A stretch of DNA of 64,000 bases from Mycobacterium asiaticum DSM 44297 (GTDB lineage: Bacteria > Actinomycetota > Actinomycetes > Mycobacteriales > Mycobacteriaceae): the NCBI RefSeq assembly GCF_000613245.1, contig NZ_HG964937.1, positions 1,735,935 through 1,799,934 on the forward strand. The letters run 5' to 3'. A program made the translations under genes and the position numbers. Under the pieces are notes generated by a model that ran no database searches, was not told where the DNA came from, and worked only from the letters and a program-made list of their open reading frames with translations. Shown here piece after piece: positions 19,701-32,800 of the stretch. The stretch's first letter is position 1, and each line of letters starts with the position of its first letter.

Positions 19701-22700
19701 TTCGATGCGGTAGCCGCGGATCTTGACCTGTTCGTCGGCGCGTCCGAGGTAGTGCAGTTGCCCGTCGGGGGTCCAGGAGACCAGGTCGCCGGTGCGGTAC
19801 ATCCGGGTGCCGGGTGCGCCGAACGGGCACGCCAGGAATCGTGTCGCGGTCAGTCCCGCGCGGTGCAGGTAGCCGACGCCGACGCCGGCGCCGGCCACGT
19901 ACAGTTCCCCGACAACGCCGGCCGGCACCGGCCGCAGCCACCCGTCCAGCACCAACAACGCCGCACCCGGCACCGGTGTGCCGATGGGCACCGCCCCGGA
20001 CCCAGCCCGCAGCGGTGCACTGGTGGCGGCATAGATCGTGGTTTCGGTGGGGCCGTAGGCGTTGATCAGCACGCGCCCCGGTGCCCAGCGATCCACCAGT
20101 TCTTCGGGGCAGGGCTCACCGGCCACCACCACCGCGGTCGATCCCAGCCGTTCCGGAGCGAGCGTCTCGAGGGCCGAGGGGGTTTGGCTGAGGATGGTGA
20201 CGTGTTCGGTGGCCAGCAGGGTGTGGAAGTCTTCGGGTGAGCGGGCCACGGATTCTTCGACGATGACCAGCCGTCCCCCCGACAGCAGGGCGCCCCAGAT
20301 CTCGAAGACCGAGACATCAAAGGCCAGCGAGTGCCAATGCGACCACACCCCGCCCGCGGGCAGCTTGGCGCGCATCGAAGCCAACAGCTGCGTCACGTTA
20401 TGCTGGCTCACCGCAACACCTTTAGGCACACCGGTGGTCCCCGAGGTGTAAATCAGGTAGGCCACCTCGGCCCCGGAAGGCAGCGGCAACGCCGTAGCGG
20501 GATAACTGCGCAGACCCGGATCCTCGATATCAATGACCGCCACCGAGTGCCCGGCCAACCGCCCCGCCAACCCCGCGGTGGTCAACACCGCACTCGGGGC
20601 GGCATCGGCCACCAGGAAATCGACCCGCTCATCGGGCAACCCCGGATCGATCGGCACATACCCCGCCCCAGTCTTGAGCACCGCCAGCATCGCCACCACC
20701 GCCGCCGCCGAACGCGACACCAACAACCCCACCCACTGACCCGGACCCACCCCCAACCCAGACAACAAATGCCCCAACCGGTTCGCGGACTCCTCCAACT
20801 CGCGATAGGTCATCGACCGACCCTGCCCCACCACCGCCACCGCCGCCGGCGTGCGCGCCACCTGCTGTGCCCACAACAGCGGAATCGACACCGGGTTCGG
20901 GTTCGTGCCGGACTCATTCAAGACCGCCCGGTTACCCCACCGCGCCAACCCCGCATGCTCACCAGCACCCAACAGATCCAGCACCGCCAACCGACACCGC
21001 GGATCGGCGGTCATCCCCACCAACACCCGAATGAACCAATCCACCACCACCCCAACACGTCCGGCATCCAACACCGCGGTATCGAACTCCACCCGCAACC
21101 CCAACTCCACCCCAGGCATCGCGCGGATGGTCAACGGGTAGTGGGTGTAGTCGCGGGTGCTGCTGGCACTGACGGCGATACCGTCCATCAATCCGCTCAG
21201 GTCCATTGGGTAGTTCTCGTAGACGAAGAGGGTGTCGAAGAGTCGGTCGTGGCCACTGAGCCGATGGATCTCGGTCAACGCCAAATGCTGATGCTCCAAG
21301 GTGTCGTTGTGCACCCGGTGCAACTGACCCAACAAATCCACCGCGGTCATCGACGGACTCAACCGCACCCGCACCGGCACCGTATTGATCAACAACCCCA
21401 CCATCGAATCCGCACCCACCACCTCAGCGGGCCGACCCGACACCGTGATCCCGAACACCACATCCTGCTGCCCGGTCAACCACATCAACACCTGCGCAAA
21501 AGCACCCTGCAACACCGTATTCACCGTGGTACGACACGCCCGCGCCAACTCACCCACCGCACGCGTGGTCCGCTCCGGCACCTGAAACTGGGCCACGTCG
21601 CGTCGGCCTAGGTTGAGCCGATCCGGCGGGCCGACCAGCGTGGGAGATGGGAAATCAGCCAGCACTTTTCGCCAGACGGCGCGGGCGGCATCGAGGTCAC
21701 GGTCGGCCAGCCAGCGCACGTAATTGCGGTAGGGCACCGCCGCGGGCAGCCGCTGGCCCTGATACCCAGCGAAGATCTCGCGCAACACAATCGGCATCGA
21801 CCAGCCATCAACCACAATGTGGTGATTGGTCAACACAAACCGATACCGATCCCCACCCATACCGATCAACACCGCCCGAAACGCCGGCGGCCGTCCCAGA
21901 TCACACACCGCCGCACGCTCGGCAGCACACACCCGCGCAACCTCGGCCTCAACACCGGACCCGTCCAACCCGGCATCCAGCTCGACATAACGCCACACCG
22001 CCACCGGATCAGCCGGAATCACCTGCACCGGCTCATCGAACTGCGGACAAAACCGGGCCACCAGATTCGGGTGCCGGCGGACCACCGTGTCCAGCGCGTG
22101 CCGGAGCCGGCCCGGCTCGAGCGCACCAGCCAGGTGCAGATCGAGCTGTACGGCGTACACCTGGTCGTCGCCTGGGGCGGCACTGGCGTGGAAGAGCAAC
22201 CCGCGCTGTATCGGGGTCAGCGGCAACACATCCGCGATGCGCAACTGCCCGGCCAACTCATCGAGCTCACCCTGACTCAACCGCGCCGGCACAATATCCG
22301 ACGGCGTCAACCCACCCCCACCGCCGCGCACAAGCGCACAAATCCCACCCAACGCCGCAAACCACAACTCCCCCAACCGCACAACCCGCTCACGATCCAA
22401 CACCGACGGCGCCCACATCCAATCGGCGTGCAGCTCGGGCCCGGCGGGGGTGTCGACGGTGCCCGCGTTCACTTCCACCGTGTGCGCCAACGGCATCGGT
22501 AGCGGGGGTGCAGGCACCCCGTCCTGGCTGAGTCGCCAGGTGTCGCCGGGATTCTCGACCGCCGCGGCGCCCAGCCGACCCAAATAGTTGAAGCCGATCG
22601 CCGGGTCCGGCCCGTCCAGATCGACATCGCAGTTCAGATAGCGCAGCAACCCGTACGTCAAACCATCCGGCAGCGCCCGCAACTGCTCCTTGGCGTCCTT

Positions 22701-25700
22701 GACCACCACACCCAACGCCGCCCCGCCCGCCACCACATGCGCCCAATCCAGCTCACCCACACGCAACGACACCGGGTACTTAGCGGTGAACCACCCCACG
22801 GTGCGCGACAGGTCGAGATCCGGGGCCATGTCGTCGCGGCGCCCGTGGCCCTCGACGTCGATGCCAAGCGCCTCGACACCGCCGAGAAACTCGTTACATG
22901 CCAACGCAAACGCGATCAGCAAGATGTCCTGCACACCAGCATGGAACGCGGTCGGCACCACACCCAGCAACGCGCGGGTGGTCTCGACGTCTAGGTCCAA
23001 GGAGACGCGCCCGGCCGTGGCATGGGTATCCAGCTCGGGATGCGGTGCGGGCAGGGCGGCCGGCGTGTCGGCGACCTGCCGCCAGGCGGCGACGTGGTCC
23101 ACAACGACGGGCCGGTGCGCGTACTCGCTCAGCAACGACGCCCACCGCTGGAATGACGTCCCGATCCCGGGCAACGCCACCGGATGTCCGGCGCGTAGCT
23201 GAGCCGAGGCGAAAGCCAAGTCCTCGAGGAGGATTCGCCAGGACACCCCATCGACGGCAAGGTGGTGAATGATGATCACCAGCCGCCCGGTGGACCCGAC
23301 CCACAGTGCGCTGAGCATCACGCCGGCGGCCGGATTCAGCCGGGACCGGGCAGCCGCCAGCTCCGCTTCGGACAGTGTGTCCACGGTGCGCAGGCAGCGC
23401 GTGGCGGGGACCGTGCCGGGCGCGGGAACCCACAGCGACCAGGAGCCATCTGCCGCGTCGTTAGCTCGAAGCCGCAGCAGCGGGTGCCGGTCCAGCAGGG
23501 CCTGCAGCAGCACCGCCACGTCGGTCTCGGTGGTCCCACTCGGCGCCTGCAGCACGACCGCCTGGCTGAATTGCTCGACGAGACCGGCTATTTCCCGCAG
23601 CCAGTGCATGATTGGAGTCGCCGGCACCGGCCCCAAACCGTCGTCGGCAACAGAGCTCGCATCGTCGGCTACCCCGGCCACCCGCGCCAGTCCGGCCACC
23701 GTCTGCTCGGCGAAGATGTCGCGCGGCTTGCACACCACACCCGCCGCCCGGGCCCGCGCCACCACCTGCATCGACAGGATGCTGTCCCCGCCCAACTCGA
23801 AGAACGATTCGTCGACCCCGACCCGCTCCAACCCCAAGACTTGCGCGTAGATGCCGGCCAAGATCTCCTCGACGGCGCCGGACGGTGCCCGGTACCGATC
23901 CGCTGGCTGATACTCCGGTGCGGGCAGGCGTTTGCGGTCCAGCTTGCCGGCGGAAGTCAGCGGGAATTCGTCGAGCACCATGATCTGCGCGGGCACCATG
24001 TAGGCGGGCAGTCGCTCCTTCAGCCGCTGACGTACCGCGGTTATCTTGGCGTTGGCGCGGGGGTCGTTGGCGTGGGTGGCCCGGCGGGCGGTGGGCCGGT
24101 AGATATCGCTCAACGGCGTGCTCGTGTCGGCGGCGGCGACGAAAACCGCGTCCAGTGTGCCGGATTCGCTGCCCCAGGTGACGGCGACGCGGTATCCGGT
24201 GTCGGCGGCTAGGCGGTGCAGCTGCTCCGGTGTGCGGCTTTCGAGCGTCCCGGATTCGGCGGAGTCGGGATCGCCGCTCTCGAGGGCCTGTTCGGCCCGG
24301 ACGTCGGAGATGAGTCCGGTGCGGGGAATGCCGGTGACGCGCAGGGCGGTCGGGCGCTGCGCGCTCAGGTGGTCACGCAGCCCGGCTGAGCCGTCGCACT
24401 GCGCCCAGGCGCGGACGGGGGCGGTGGCCAGCGAGCGTGTCGCGGTCGGGGCCTTGTGGGCGACGACGTCGTAGCGGTACCGGGTGAGTTCGTTGTCGGC
24501 GACACCGCGCTTGACCTGGATGTCGATCCCCGCCACCAACGGCTGTCGGTCCGCCCAGGTGGTGAAGAACTCTGGCGCAAGCAGCAATTCGGATTCGCTC
24601 AGCATCGCGCGCCGGACCCGCTGGCGGACCTCGGCGGCAGTGCCGCCACCGTGGGCCAGCGCAACCGCGGTGTGGAACGCGCCGTGCAGCGCTCGGTTGC
24701 GGACGTCACCGAGGAACAACGACCCACTTGGCGCCAGCAGCTCCATGGCGTTGTCAATGACCTCGATCAGATAGTCCGCGTGCGGGAAGTATTGGACCAC
24801 CGAGTTGAGAATGATGGTGTCGAAATGGCCGCGCGGCAGCGCGTCGGTGACGTGAGCGGGCCGGCTCAGCAGCTGGACGCGGTCACGCCACGGGATTTGC
24901 AAACGCTCCATGGTCCGCGCCAGGGCGTCCACGGCGACCGCTGAATTGTCCGTTGCGACATAGGTTTCGCAGTGGGGCGCGATCCTTTCCAGGATCAGCC
25001 CGGAACCCGCGCCGATCTCGAGCACCTTTCGCGGCCGCAGCGCCATGATCCGGTCCACCGTGGCCGATCGCCACTCCTCCATTTCCTCGATCGGGATCGG
25101 CTCACCCGTGTAGCTGCTGTTCCAGCCACGAAAATCGCTGCCGAATTCCGGCGGTGCGGCCTGGTCGTGGTAGAGCTGGTCGTACAGGTCTTGCCATTCT
25201 TGGACGGCGTCGTCGGCGCTTCCGTCATCGGCGCCGTGTGCGAGGGTGAGGTAGGCGACCAGGTGGGCCCCTCCAGTGCCGCGGTGGTGTGCGGTGACGG
25301 CCGCCTGGGTGACATGCGGGCAATCCAGCAGGGCGTTCTCGACTTCCCCCAATTCGATGCGGTAGCCGCGGATCTTGACCTGTTCGTCGGCGCGTCCGAG
25401 GTAGTGCAGTTGCCCGTCGGGGGTCCAGGACACCAGGTCGCCGGTGCGGTACATCCGGGTGCCGGGAGCGCCGAACGGGCACGCCAGGAATCGTGTCGCG
25501 GTCAGTCCCGCGCGGTGCAGGTAGCCAACACTCATCCCGGCGCCCGCGACGTACAATTCTCCGGCGATCCCGTCCGGGACCGGCCGCAGCCATTCGTCCA
25601 GCACCATGAAGGCGAGGTGGTCCAGCGGCACGCCAACGGGGCTGGCGCCGCTTTCGGTGTCCCGCGCAACGATCTCCCGCCACGAGGCATGCACGGTGGT

Positions 25701-25870
25701 TTCCGTGGTGCCGTACAGGTTGAACAACCGCGGTGATTGCTGGTGGTTGCGTAGCCATGGTCGAAGTTGTTGCGGCTCAAGGGCTTCACCGGCGAACACG
25801 ACGGCCTCCAGGGCCAGCCGTTGCCCCCGTTCACCCGACAGCGCGTCGGCAGTTTGCAGTGCGGAGAACG
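16774..25870 (-). CDS. NRPS, middle part: A3 C-lobe with N-methyltransferase, PCP3, E3, C4-A4-PCP4, C5 and most of A5
   Basis: About 3,000 residues in one frame, joined in sense to the segments on both sides across frameshifts at ~25871 and ~16776. In order: A3 C-lobe; an inserted SAM methyltransferase (VLEIGAGSG near 25020) between A8 and A9, the usual site for N-methylation; PCP3 (LGGDSI near 23785); an epimerase (HHLAVDGVSW near 23260, DVEGHGR); C4 of the D-accepting type (LPLTPIQRGLLFH, HHIVVDGW near 21815); A4; PCP4 (LGGDSL); C5 of the L-accepting type (PLSFAQRRLWF, HHVAADGW); A5. A4 residues aligned to the GrsA specificity positions read D V F S V A A I Y (+K); A5 reads D V W S V G A V D (+K). 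I do not assign substrates. Several stretches are almost identical to module 2/3 sequence at 25.9-28.5 kb. Confidence 0.9.
19701..19874 (-). repeat. Near-identical block, A4 C-lobe copy
   Basis: About 174 bp matching 25353-25526 without indels and with only a couple of mismatches. It encodes the YRTGDL to GYRIELGEV part of A4 (core motifs A7-A8); the partner lies in A3. Confidence 0.8.
20171..21118 (-). repeat. 948-bp near-identical block, C4/A4 copy
   Basis: Matches 25870-26817 at a constant offset of 5,699 bp with roughly ten mismatches and no indels. It covers the C4 C-terminal end, the linker and the A4 N-lobe through SQTPSA. Codon choice inside is unusual for the gene. Confidence 0.9.
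21221..22808 (-). repeat. Mosaic of near-identical blocks, E3/C4 copy
   Basis: Four almost identical blocks, 21221-21575, ~21711-22075, 22185-22461 and 22585-22808, match 26926-27280, ~27416-27780, 27884-28160 and 28284-28507. They are separated by clearly divergent patches of about 110-135 bp. They encode the end of E3 and most of C4. Confidence 0.85.
25353..25526 (-). repeat. Near-identical block, A3 C-lobe copy
   Basis: Partner of 19701-19874 (offset 5,652 bp). It lies in the A3 C-lobe, just upstream in coding sense of the inserted methyltransferase. Confidence 0.8.
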
Positions 25871-26817
25871 GGCCGAGGGGGTTTGGCTGAGGATGGTGAC
25901 GTGTTCGGTGGCCAGCAGGGTGTGGAAGTCTTCGGGTGAGCGGGCCACGGATTCTTCGACGATGACCAGCCGTCCCCCCGACAGCAGGGCGCCCCAGATC
26001 TCGAAGACCGAGACATCAAAGGCCAGCGAGTGCCAATGCGACCACACCCCGCCCGCGGGCAGCTTGGCGCGCATCGAAGCCAACAGCTGCGTCACGTTAT
26101 GCTGGCTCACCGCAACACCTTTAGGCACACCGGTGGTCCCCGAGGTGTAAATCAGGTAGGCCACCTCGGCCCCGGAAGGCAGCGGCAACGCCGTAGCGGG
26201 ATAACTGCGCAGACCCGGATCCTCGATATCAATGACCGCCACCGAGTGCCCGGCCAACCGCCCCGCCAACCCCGCGGTGGTCAACACCGCACTCGGGGCG
26301 GCATCGGCCACCAGGAAATCGACCCGCTCATCGGGCAACCCCGGATCGATCGGCACATACCCCGCCCCAGTCTTGAGCACCGCCAGCATCGCCACCACCG
26401 CCGCCGCCGAACGCGACACCAACAACCCCACCCACTGACCCGGACCAACCCCCAACCCGGACAACAAATGCCCCAACCGGTTCGCGGACTCCTCCAACTC
26501 GCGATAGGTCATCGACCGACCCTGCCCCACGACCGCCACCGCCGCCGGCGTGCGCGCCACCTGCTGTGCCCACAACAGCGGAATCGACACCGGGTTCGGG
26601 TTCGTGCTGGGTTCATCCAAGACCGCCCGGTTACCCCACCGCGCCAACCCCGCATGCTCACCAGCACCCAACAGATCCAGCACCGCCAACCGACACCGCG
26701 GATCGGCGGTCATCCCCACCAACACCCGAATGAACCAATCCACTACCACCCCAACACGTCCGGCATCCAACACCGCGGTATCGAACTCCACCCGCAACCC
26801 CAACTCCACCCCAGGCA
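25870..26817 (-). repeat. 948-bp near-identical block, C3/A3 copy
   Basis: Partner of 20171-21118. Its low-coordinate edge coincides with the frameshift inside A3, so the A3 N-lobe is an A4-like sequence joined to an unrelated C-lobe. Confidence 0.9.
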
Positions 26818-29800
26818 GCACCTGGATCGTCAGCGGGTAGTGGTTGTAGTCGTGCCTGGACTTCTCGGTGATGGCCAGTCCGTCCGCGCCGGACAGGGCG
26901 GCGGCGTCGGTCGGGAAGTTCTGATAGACGAAGAGGGTGTCGAAGAGTCGGTCGTGGCCACTGAGCCGATGGATTTCGGTCAACGCCAAATGCTGATGCT
27001 CCAAGGTGTCGTTGTGCACCCGGTGCAACTGACCCAACAAATCCACCGCGGTCATCGACGGACTCAACTGCACCCGCACCGGCACCGTATTGATCAACAA
27101 CCCCACCATCGAATCCGCACCCACCACCTCAGCGGGCCGACCCGACACCGTGATCCCGAACACCACATCCTGCTGCCCGGTCAACCACATCAACACCTGC
27201 GCAAAAGCACCCTGCAACACCGTATTCACCGTGGTACGACACGCCCGCGCCAACTCACCCACCGCACGCGTGGTCCGCTCGGACAGCCGGAATAGGTCTG
27301 CCCTGCGCGGGTTCGGCCCGCCCCGGTCTGGCGGTGCGATCAGTGTGGGGGTGTCGAAACCGGCCAGCAATTCGCGCCACGCCGCGCGTGCGGCATCGAG
27401 ATCGCGGTCGGCAAGCCAGCGCACGTAATTGCGGTAGGGCACCGCCGCGGGCAGCCGCTGGCCCTGATACCCGGCGAAAATCTCGCGCAACACAATTGGC
27501 ATCGACCAGCCATCGACCACAATGTGGTGATTGGTCAACACAAACCGATACCGATCCCCACCCACACCGATCAACACCGCCCGAAACGCCGGCGGCCGCC
27601 CCAGATCACACACCGCCGCACGCTCGGCAGCACACACCCGCGCAACCTCGGCCTCAACACCGGACCCGTCCAACCCGGCATCCAATTCGACATAACGCCA
27701 CACCGCCACCGGATCAGCCGGAATCACCTGCACCGGCTCATCGAACTGCGGACAAAACCGGGCCACCAGATTCGGGTGCCTGTCGACGACCGCCTGTACC
27801 GCATCCCGCAGCCGCCTTTCGTCGACGGCGCCGATCACCGCTAAGTCCAGTTGCACCGCGTATTCGTCACCCTGACTGGTGCCGGCGTGGAAGAGCAACC
27901 CGCGCTGTATCGGGGTCAGCGGCAACACATCCGCGATGCGCAACTGCTCCGCCAACTCGTCGAGCTCACCCTGACTCAACCGCGCCGGCACAATGTCCGA
28001 CGGCGTCAACCCACCCCCACCGCCGCGCACATGCGCACAAATCCCACCCAACGCCGCAAACCACAACTCCCCCAACCGCACAACCCGCTCACGATCCAAC
28101 ACCGACGGCGCCCACATCCAATCGGCGTGCAGCTCGGGCCCGGCGGGGGTGTCGACGGTGGCGGCATTCACTTCCACGTTATGGGGCAATGTGATTGGCA
28201 GACCGGCGTTGCTGTCGGCAAGCCGGGGACCGATAGTCCAATCCGTCCCGGTAGACGGTGCGGGCGCGCCCAACCGACCGAGGTAGTTGAAGCCGATCGC
28301 CGGGTCCGGCCCGTCCAGATCGACATCGCAGTTCAGATAGCGCAGCAACCCGTACGTCAAACCATCCGGCAGCGCCCGCAACTGCTCCTTGGCGTCCTTG
28401 ACCACCACACCCAACGCCGCCCCGCCCGCCACCACCTGCGCCCAATCCAGCTCACCCACCCGCAACGACACCGGGTACTTAGTGGTGAACCACCCCACGG
28501 TGCGCGATAGATCGAGCGCCGGGCCGAGTTCTTCGTGCCGGCCGTGGCCTTCGACGTCGATGACTACCGCATCGGTACTGTTCAGAAACTCCTTCCACGC
28601 CAACGCAAACGCGATCAGCAGAATGTCCTGAACACCGGCATGGAAGGCCGCCGGCACCTGGCTCAGCAATTGCTGGGTCTGCTCGGTGTCCAATTGCACC
28701 ACCAGATGTCCGGCGGCGGCGAAGGTATCGGTGTCCGACCGGACGGGTGGCAACGCCGCCGGCGTTGCCAGGAGCTCCCGCCACGTGGCGGCTTGGGCGA
28801 CGACGGCGGGCAGTTGCGCATGCTCGTGCAGCAGCGCGGCCCACCGCTGGAACGATGTCCCCCCTGTTGGCAGCGCTACTTCCCGGCCGCCCTGGCGCTG
28901 TTGCCAGGCGATGTTCAGATCGCTCAGCAGTATTCGCCAGGACACCCCATCGACGGCAAGGTGATGAATGACCAGCGCCAGCTGTCCGGCGTCAGCGCAC
29001 CACAGCGCGCTCAGAGTGCGTCCGCGTGCCGGATCCAACCGGGCCCTGGCCTCCGCGAGCACCCCTTCGGTCAATTCGGCGACCTCTTGCAGACACTCGC
29101 GGGCCGCTACCGAACCCGGTTGCGGCACCGTCATTCCCCTCGGCCCGGCCTGCAACCGCAGCATGGCGTGCCGATCCAGCAGCGCCTGGACCATCGCCGT
29201 CACATCCGCCATGCCGGCCTCATCCGGAGCCTGCAGCACCATGGTCTGGTTGAACCGGTCGACCGGGCCGTCCAACTGCCGCAGCCAGCACATGATCGGC
29301 GTCGGCAATATGTCACCGACCCCCTCGTCGACGACCTCGGCTTCGCCGTCACCTCGATGCGCGGCCTGGGCGACCTTGGCGACGGTCTGTTCGACGAAAA
29401 TGTCGCGTGGCCGGCAGATCACACCGGCGGCCCGGGCACGGGCCACCACCTGCATCGCCAGGATGCTGTCCCCACCCAACTCGAAGAACGGTTCGTCGAC
29501 GCCCACCTGGTCGAGACCGAGCACCTCGGCGTAGATCTGGGCCAAGACCTCCTCGGTAGCGTTGCCCGGATCCCGTTGGTGGCGGCGGTATTCCGGCGCC
29601 GGCAGCGCTTGGGCATCCAGTTTGCCGTTGACCGTCAGCGGCAACGCGTCGAGTCGCACCATCGCGGCCGGAACCATGTAGGTCGGCAACTGCTCGGCCA
29701 GCGCGCTGCGCACATCGGCCGGCTCGAAAGTTCCGGTGGCGTAGCCCACCAAGCGCTTGTCCCCGGGTCGGTCTTCCCTGGCGATCACCGCCGCCTGCGT

Positions 29801-32800
29801 CACACCCGGGACGGCGGCCAGCGCGGCTTGTACCTCCGCCAGCTCGATGCGGTAGCCGCGGATCTTGACCTGCTCGTCCGCGCGACCGAGGTAGTCGAGC
29901 TGGCCGTCGCCGCGCCAGCGGACCAGGTCGCCGCTGCGATACATGCGCTGGCCGGGCGCCCCCGTGAGCGGACAGGCGACGAAACGCGCCGCGGTCAGCG
30001 GAGCCCGGAGCCAGTAGCCGATGCCCACTCCGCGGCCGGCCACGTAGAGCTCACCCACCACGCCGGGCGGCACCGGCCGCAACCACTCGTCGAGCACGAA
30101 CAGCGCCGCACCGGACACCGGTGACCCGATCGGGGGCGGGCCTGCATCGATGGCCAACGGCGCGCTCATCGCCGCGTACACCGTGGTCTCGGTGGGACCG
30201 TAGGCGTTGACCACCACCCGGCCGGGCGCCCAACGGTCCACCACCGCGGTCGGACAGGCCTCCCCACCCACCACCAACGCTGTGGCTTCAAGCCCGTCCG
30301 TCGCCAATACCCCTACCGCAGAGGGCGTTTGGGTCAGGACATCGATGCGTTCGGAAATCAGCAATGCGCGAAAGTCGGCCGGGGAGCCAGCCACCTCCTC
30401 CGGCACGACGACCAGTCGGCCGCCGAACAGCAAGGTGCCCCAGATCTCCCAGACCGAGACGTCGAAGGAATAGGAATGCCATTGGGTTGCCGCGAATGAC
30501 TGTGCGCTGGTGCGCCTTTGAAAGAAGCTTGTGACGCGTAGCAGCTGGGTCACGTTGCGATGGGTGATGGCCACGCCCTTGGGAACACCAGTGGTGCCAG
30601 AGGTGTAGATCAGGTAGGCGACGTCACCGGCGCTCGGTGCCGGCAGGGCCGCCGAAGGACATGCCTCGATCGTGGGATCGGCGACGTCGATCACTGGCAG
30701 GGCGTGCCCGTCCAGCCGGCCGGCCCACTCGGCGGTGGTGAGCGCCACCACCGGCGCAGCATCGGCGATCATGAACGCGATCCGGGCCGACGGCAACGCC
30801 GGGTCGATCGGAACATACGCCGCGCCCGTTTTGAGTACCGCCGTCATCGCGACGATCGCCTCGGCACAGCGCGAGAACATCAGCGCCACCCGCGAGGACG
30901 GCCCAACCTTGCGGCCGGAGAGCTTATGCGCCAACCGGTTCGATGCCTCATCGAGCTCGCGGTAGGTCCACGAACGCCCGGCGCAGGTCAGCGCTACCGC
31001 GGTGGGGGTGCGTGCGACCTGATTGGCCCAAGCCGCCGGAATGGATATCGCGGGGGGTGCGGGTTGGGTCAGCACCGCCCGGTTTTCCCAGCGGTCCAGC
31101 CGAGCGCGCTCGCCGGCATCAAGGATGTCGACGGACGACAACCGGCGGTTGGGATAAGCCGTCACCGCATCCAGTACTGTCGCCAACCGCCGCACCAGCG
31201 CCTCGACGCTGGCCGGGTCGAAGACGTCGGTGCGGAACTCCACCGTCCCGCCGATCCCGTCGAGCTCGCCGCCGTCGCGGAAACGCTCCGCCAACGAGAA
31301 CGCCAGATCCATGCGGGCGGTGTGCGTGTCGACGGGGACAGGGGTGACGTCGAGGTCACCCAATGCAAGTTTCGGCGGAATGTTGTTCTGCCAGGCCAAC
31401 ATCACCTGCACCAGCGGGTGATGAGTCAACGAACGGGCCGGATTGAGGCGCTCGACCAGCAGCTCGAACGGCACGTCCTGGTTTTCATACGCGGTCAGAC
31501 TGCGCGCTCGTACCCGGTCCAGCAGGTCGGCAAAGGTCGGATCCCCGGCCAGGTCGACGCGCAGCACCAGCGTGTTGACGAAGAACCCGACCGCGCCATC
31601 GAGTGCCGGGTCACCACGACCGGCAATGGGAAAGCCGATCGGAACATCGGAGGTGCCGGTGAGCCGGGATAACAGCAACGCCAGCGCGGCCTGCACCAGC
31701 ATAAAACTGGTCACGCCGTGGGCGTGGGCAACCGTGTGTATCCGCTGTTGCAAATCCGCGGGGTAGTCCACTGCGATCTTGTCGCCGCGATGGTCGGCAA
31801 CCAACGGATAAGGACGGTCGGTCGGCAATTCCAAGTGCGGCGCAAGCGCGGCCAGCGCACCCTGCCAATACTCCAGCTGGGCCGCCAGAGGCCCACCACG
31901 GTCGTCCGGATCACCGAGGCTGGCCCGCTGCCAGAGGGTGTAATCGGCGTACTGCAACGCCGGCTCGGCCCAGTCCGGGGCTCGACCCGCACATCGGCTG
32001 ACATACGCCGCCCCGATGTCGGCGGCCAGCACCCCCACCGACCAGCCGTCTCCGGCGATGTGGTGGACCACCATCGCCAGCACGTGCTGACGCTCGTCGG
32101 TCCGGAAAAGCGTCGCCCGCAAGGGGATTTCGGTGACCAGGTCGAAGCCGCGCCGCGCTGTCGCGGCGATCGCCTGCTCCAGCCGGTCCGCCGGCCAGCC
32201 GGCGGCGTCCAGGATCTGCCAGCCGAAGTCGGCACGCTCGGTGGCAAGCACCACCTGTCGCGGCACCCCGTCGACGGCGGGGAACACCGTGCGCAGGCTT
32301 TCATGCCGGTCTATCACGTCGGTCAGCGCCGCCCGAAGTGCGCCGGTGTCGAGGTCTCCGCTCAACCGCAGGGCCACCGCCATGTTGTAAACCGGTGTGG
32401 GACCCTGGAATTGATCGATGATCCACAATCGATTCTGGGCGAATGACAACGGTATCGCCGCGGGCCGCTCGGCGGCGGCCAGCGGCAGCGGGCGTCGCCC
32501 GCCCGTCGCGATCCGGGGCATCAACTGGGTGATCGCCGGAGCGTCGAACAGCGTACGGACGGTGACCGCGGCACCCAGGGCGGCGTTGATCGCGGCCGTC
32601 ACCCGCATGGCCATCAGCGAATCCCCGCCCAGGTCGAAGAACGACTCGTCGACGCCGACCCGTGGCAGACCTAGCACATGTGCATAGATGCCGGCGATGA
32701 TTTCTTCGGTGGGAGTCGCCGGGGCGCGGTAGTTTTCGCCGTCCTGGTACTGCGGCACCGGCAGCGCGTCGGTGTCGAGTTTGCCGTTGACCGTCAGTGG

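Noticed and set aside
20331..27295. Long plus-strand open frames opposite the NRPS (e.g. 20331-21611 and 26030-27295)
   Set aside because: They mirror each other because the NRPS blocks are repeated, are rich in His/Arg/Pro/Gln as expected antisense to GC-rich coding DNA, and lack ribosome sites or known domains.
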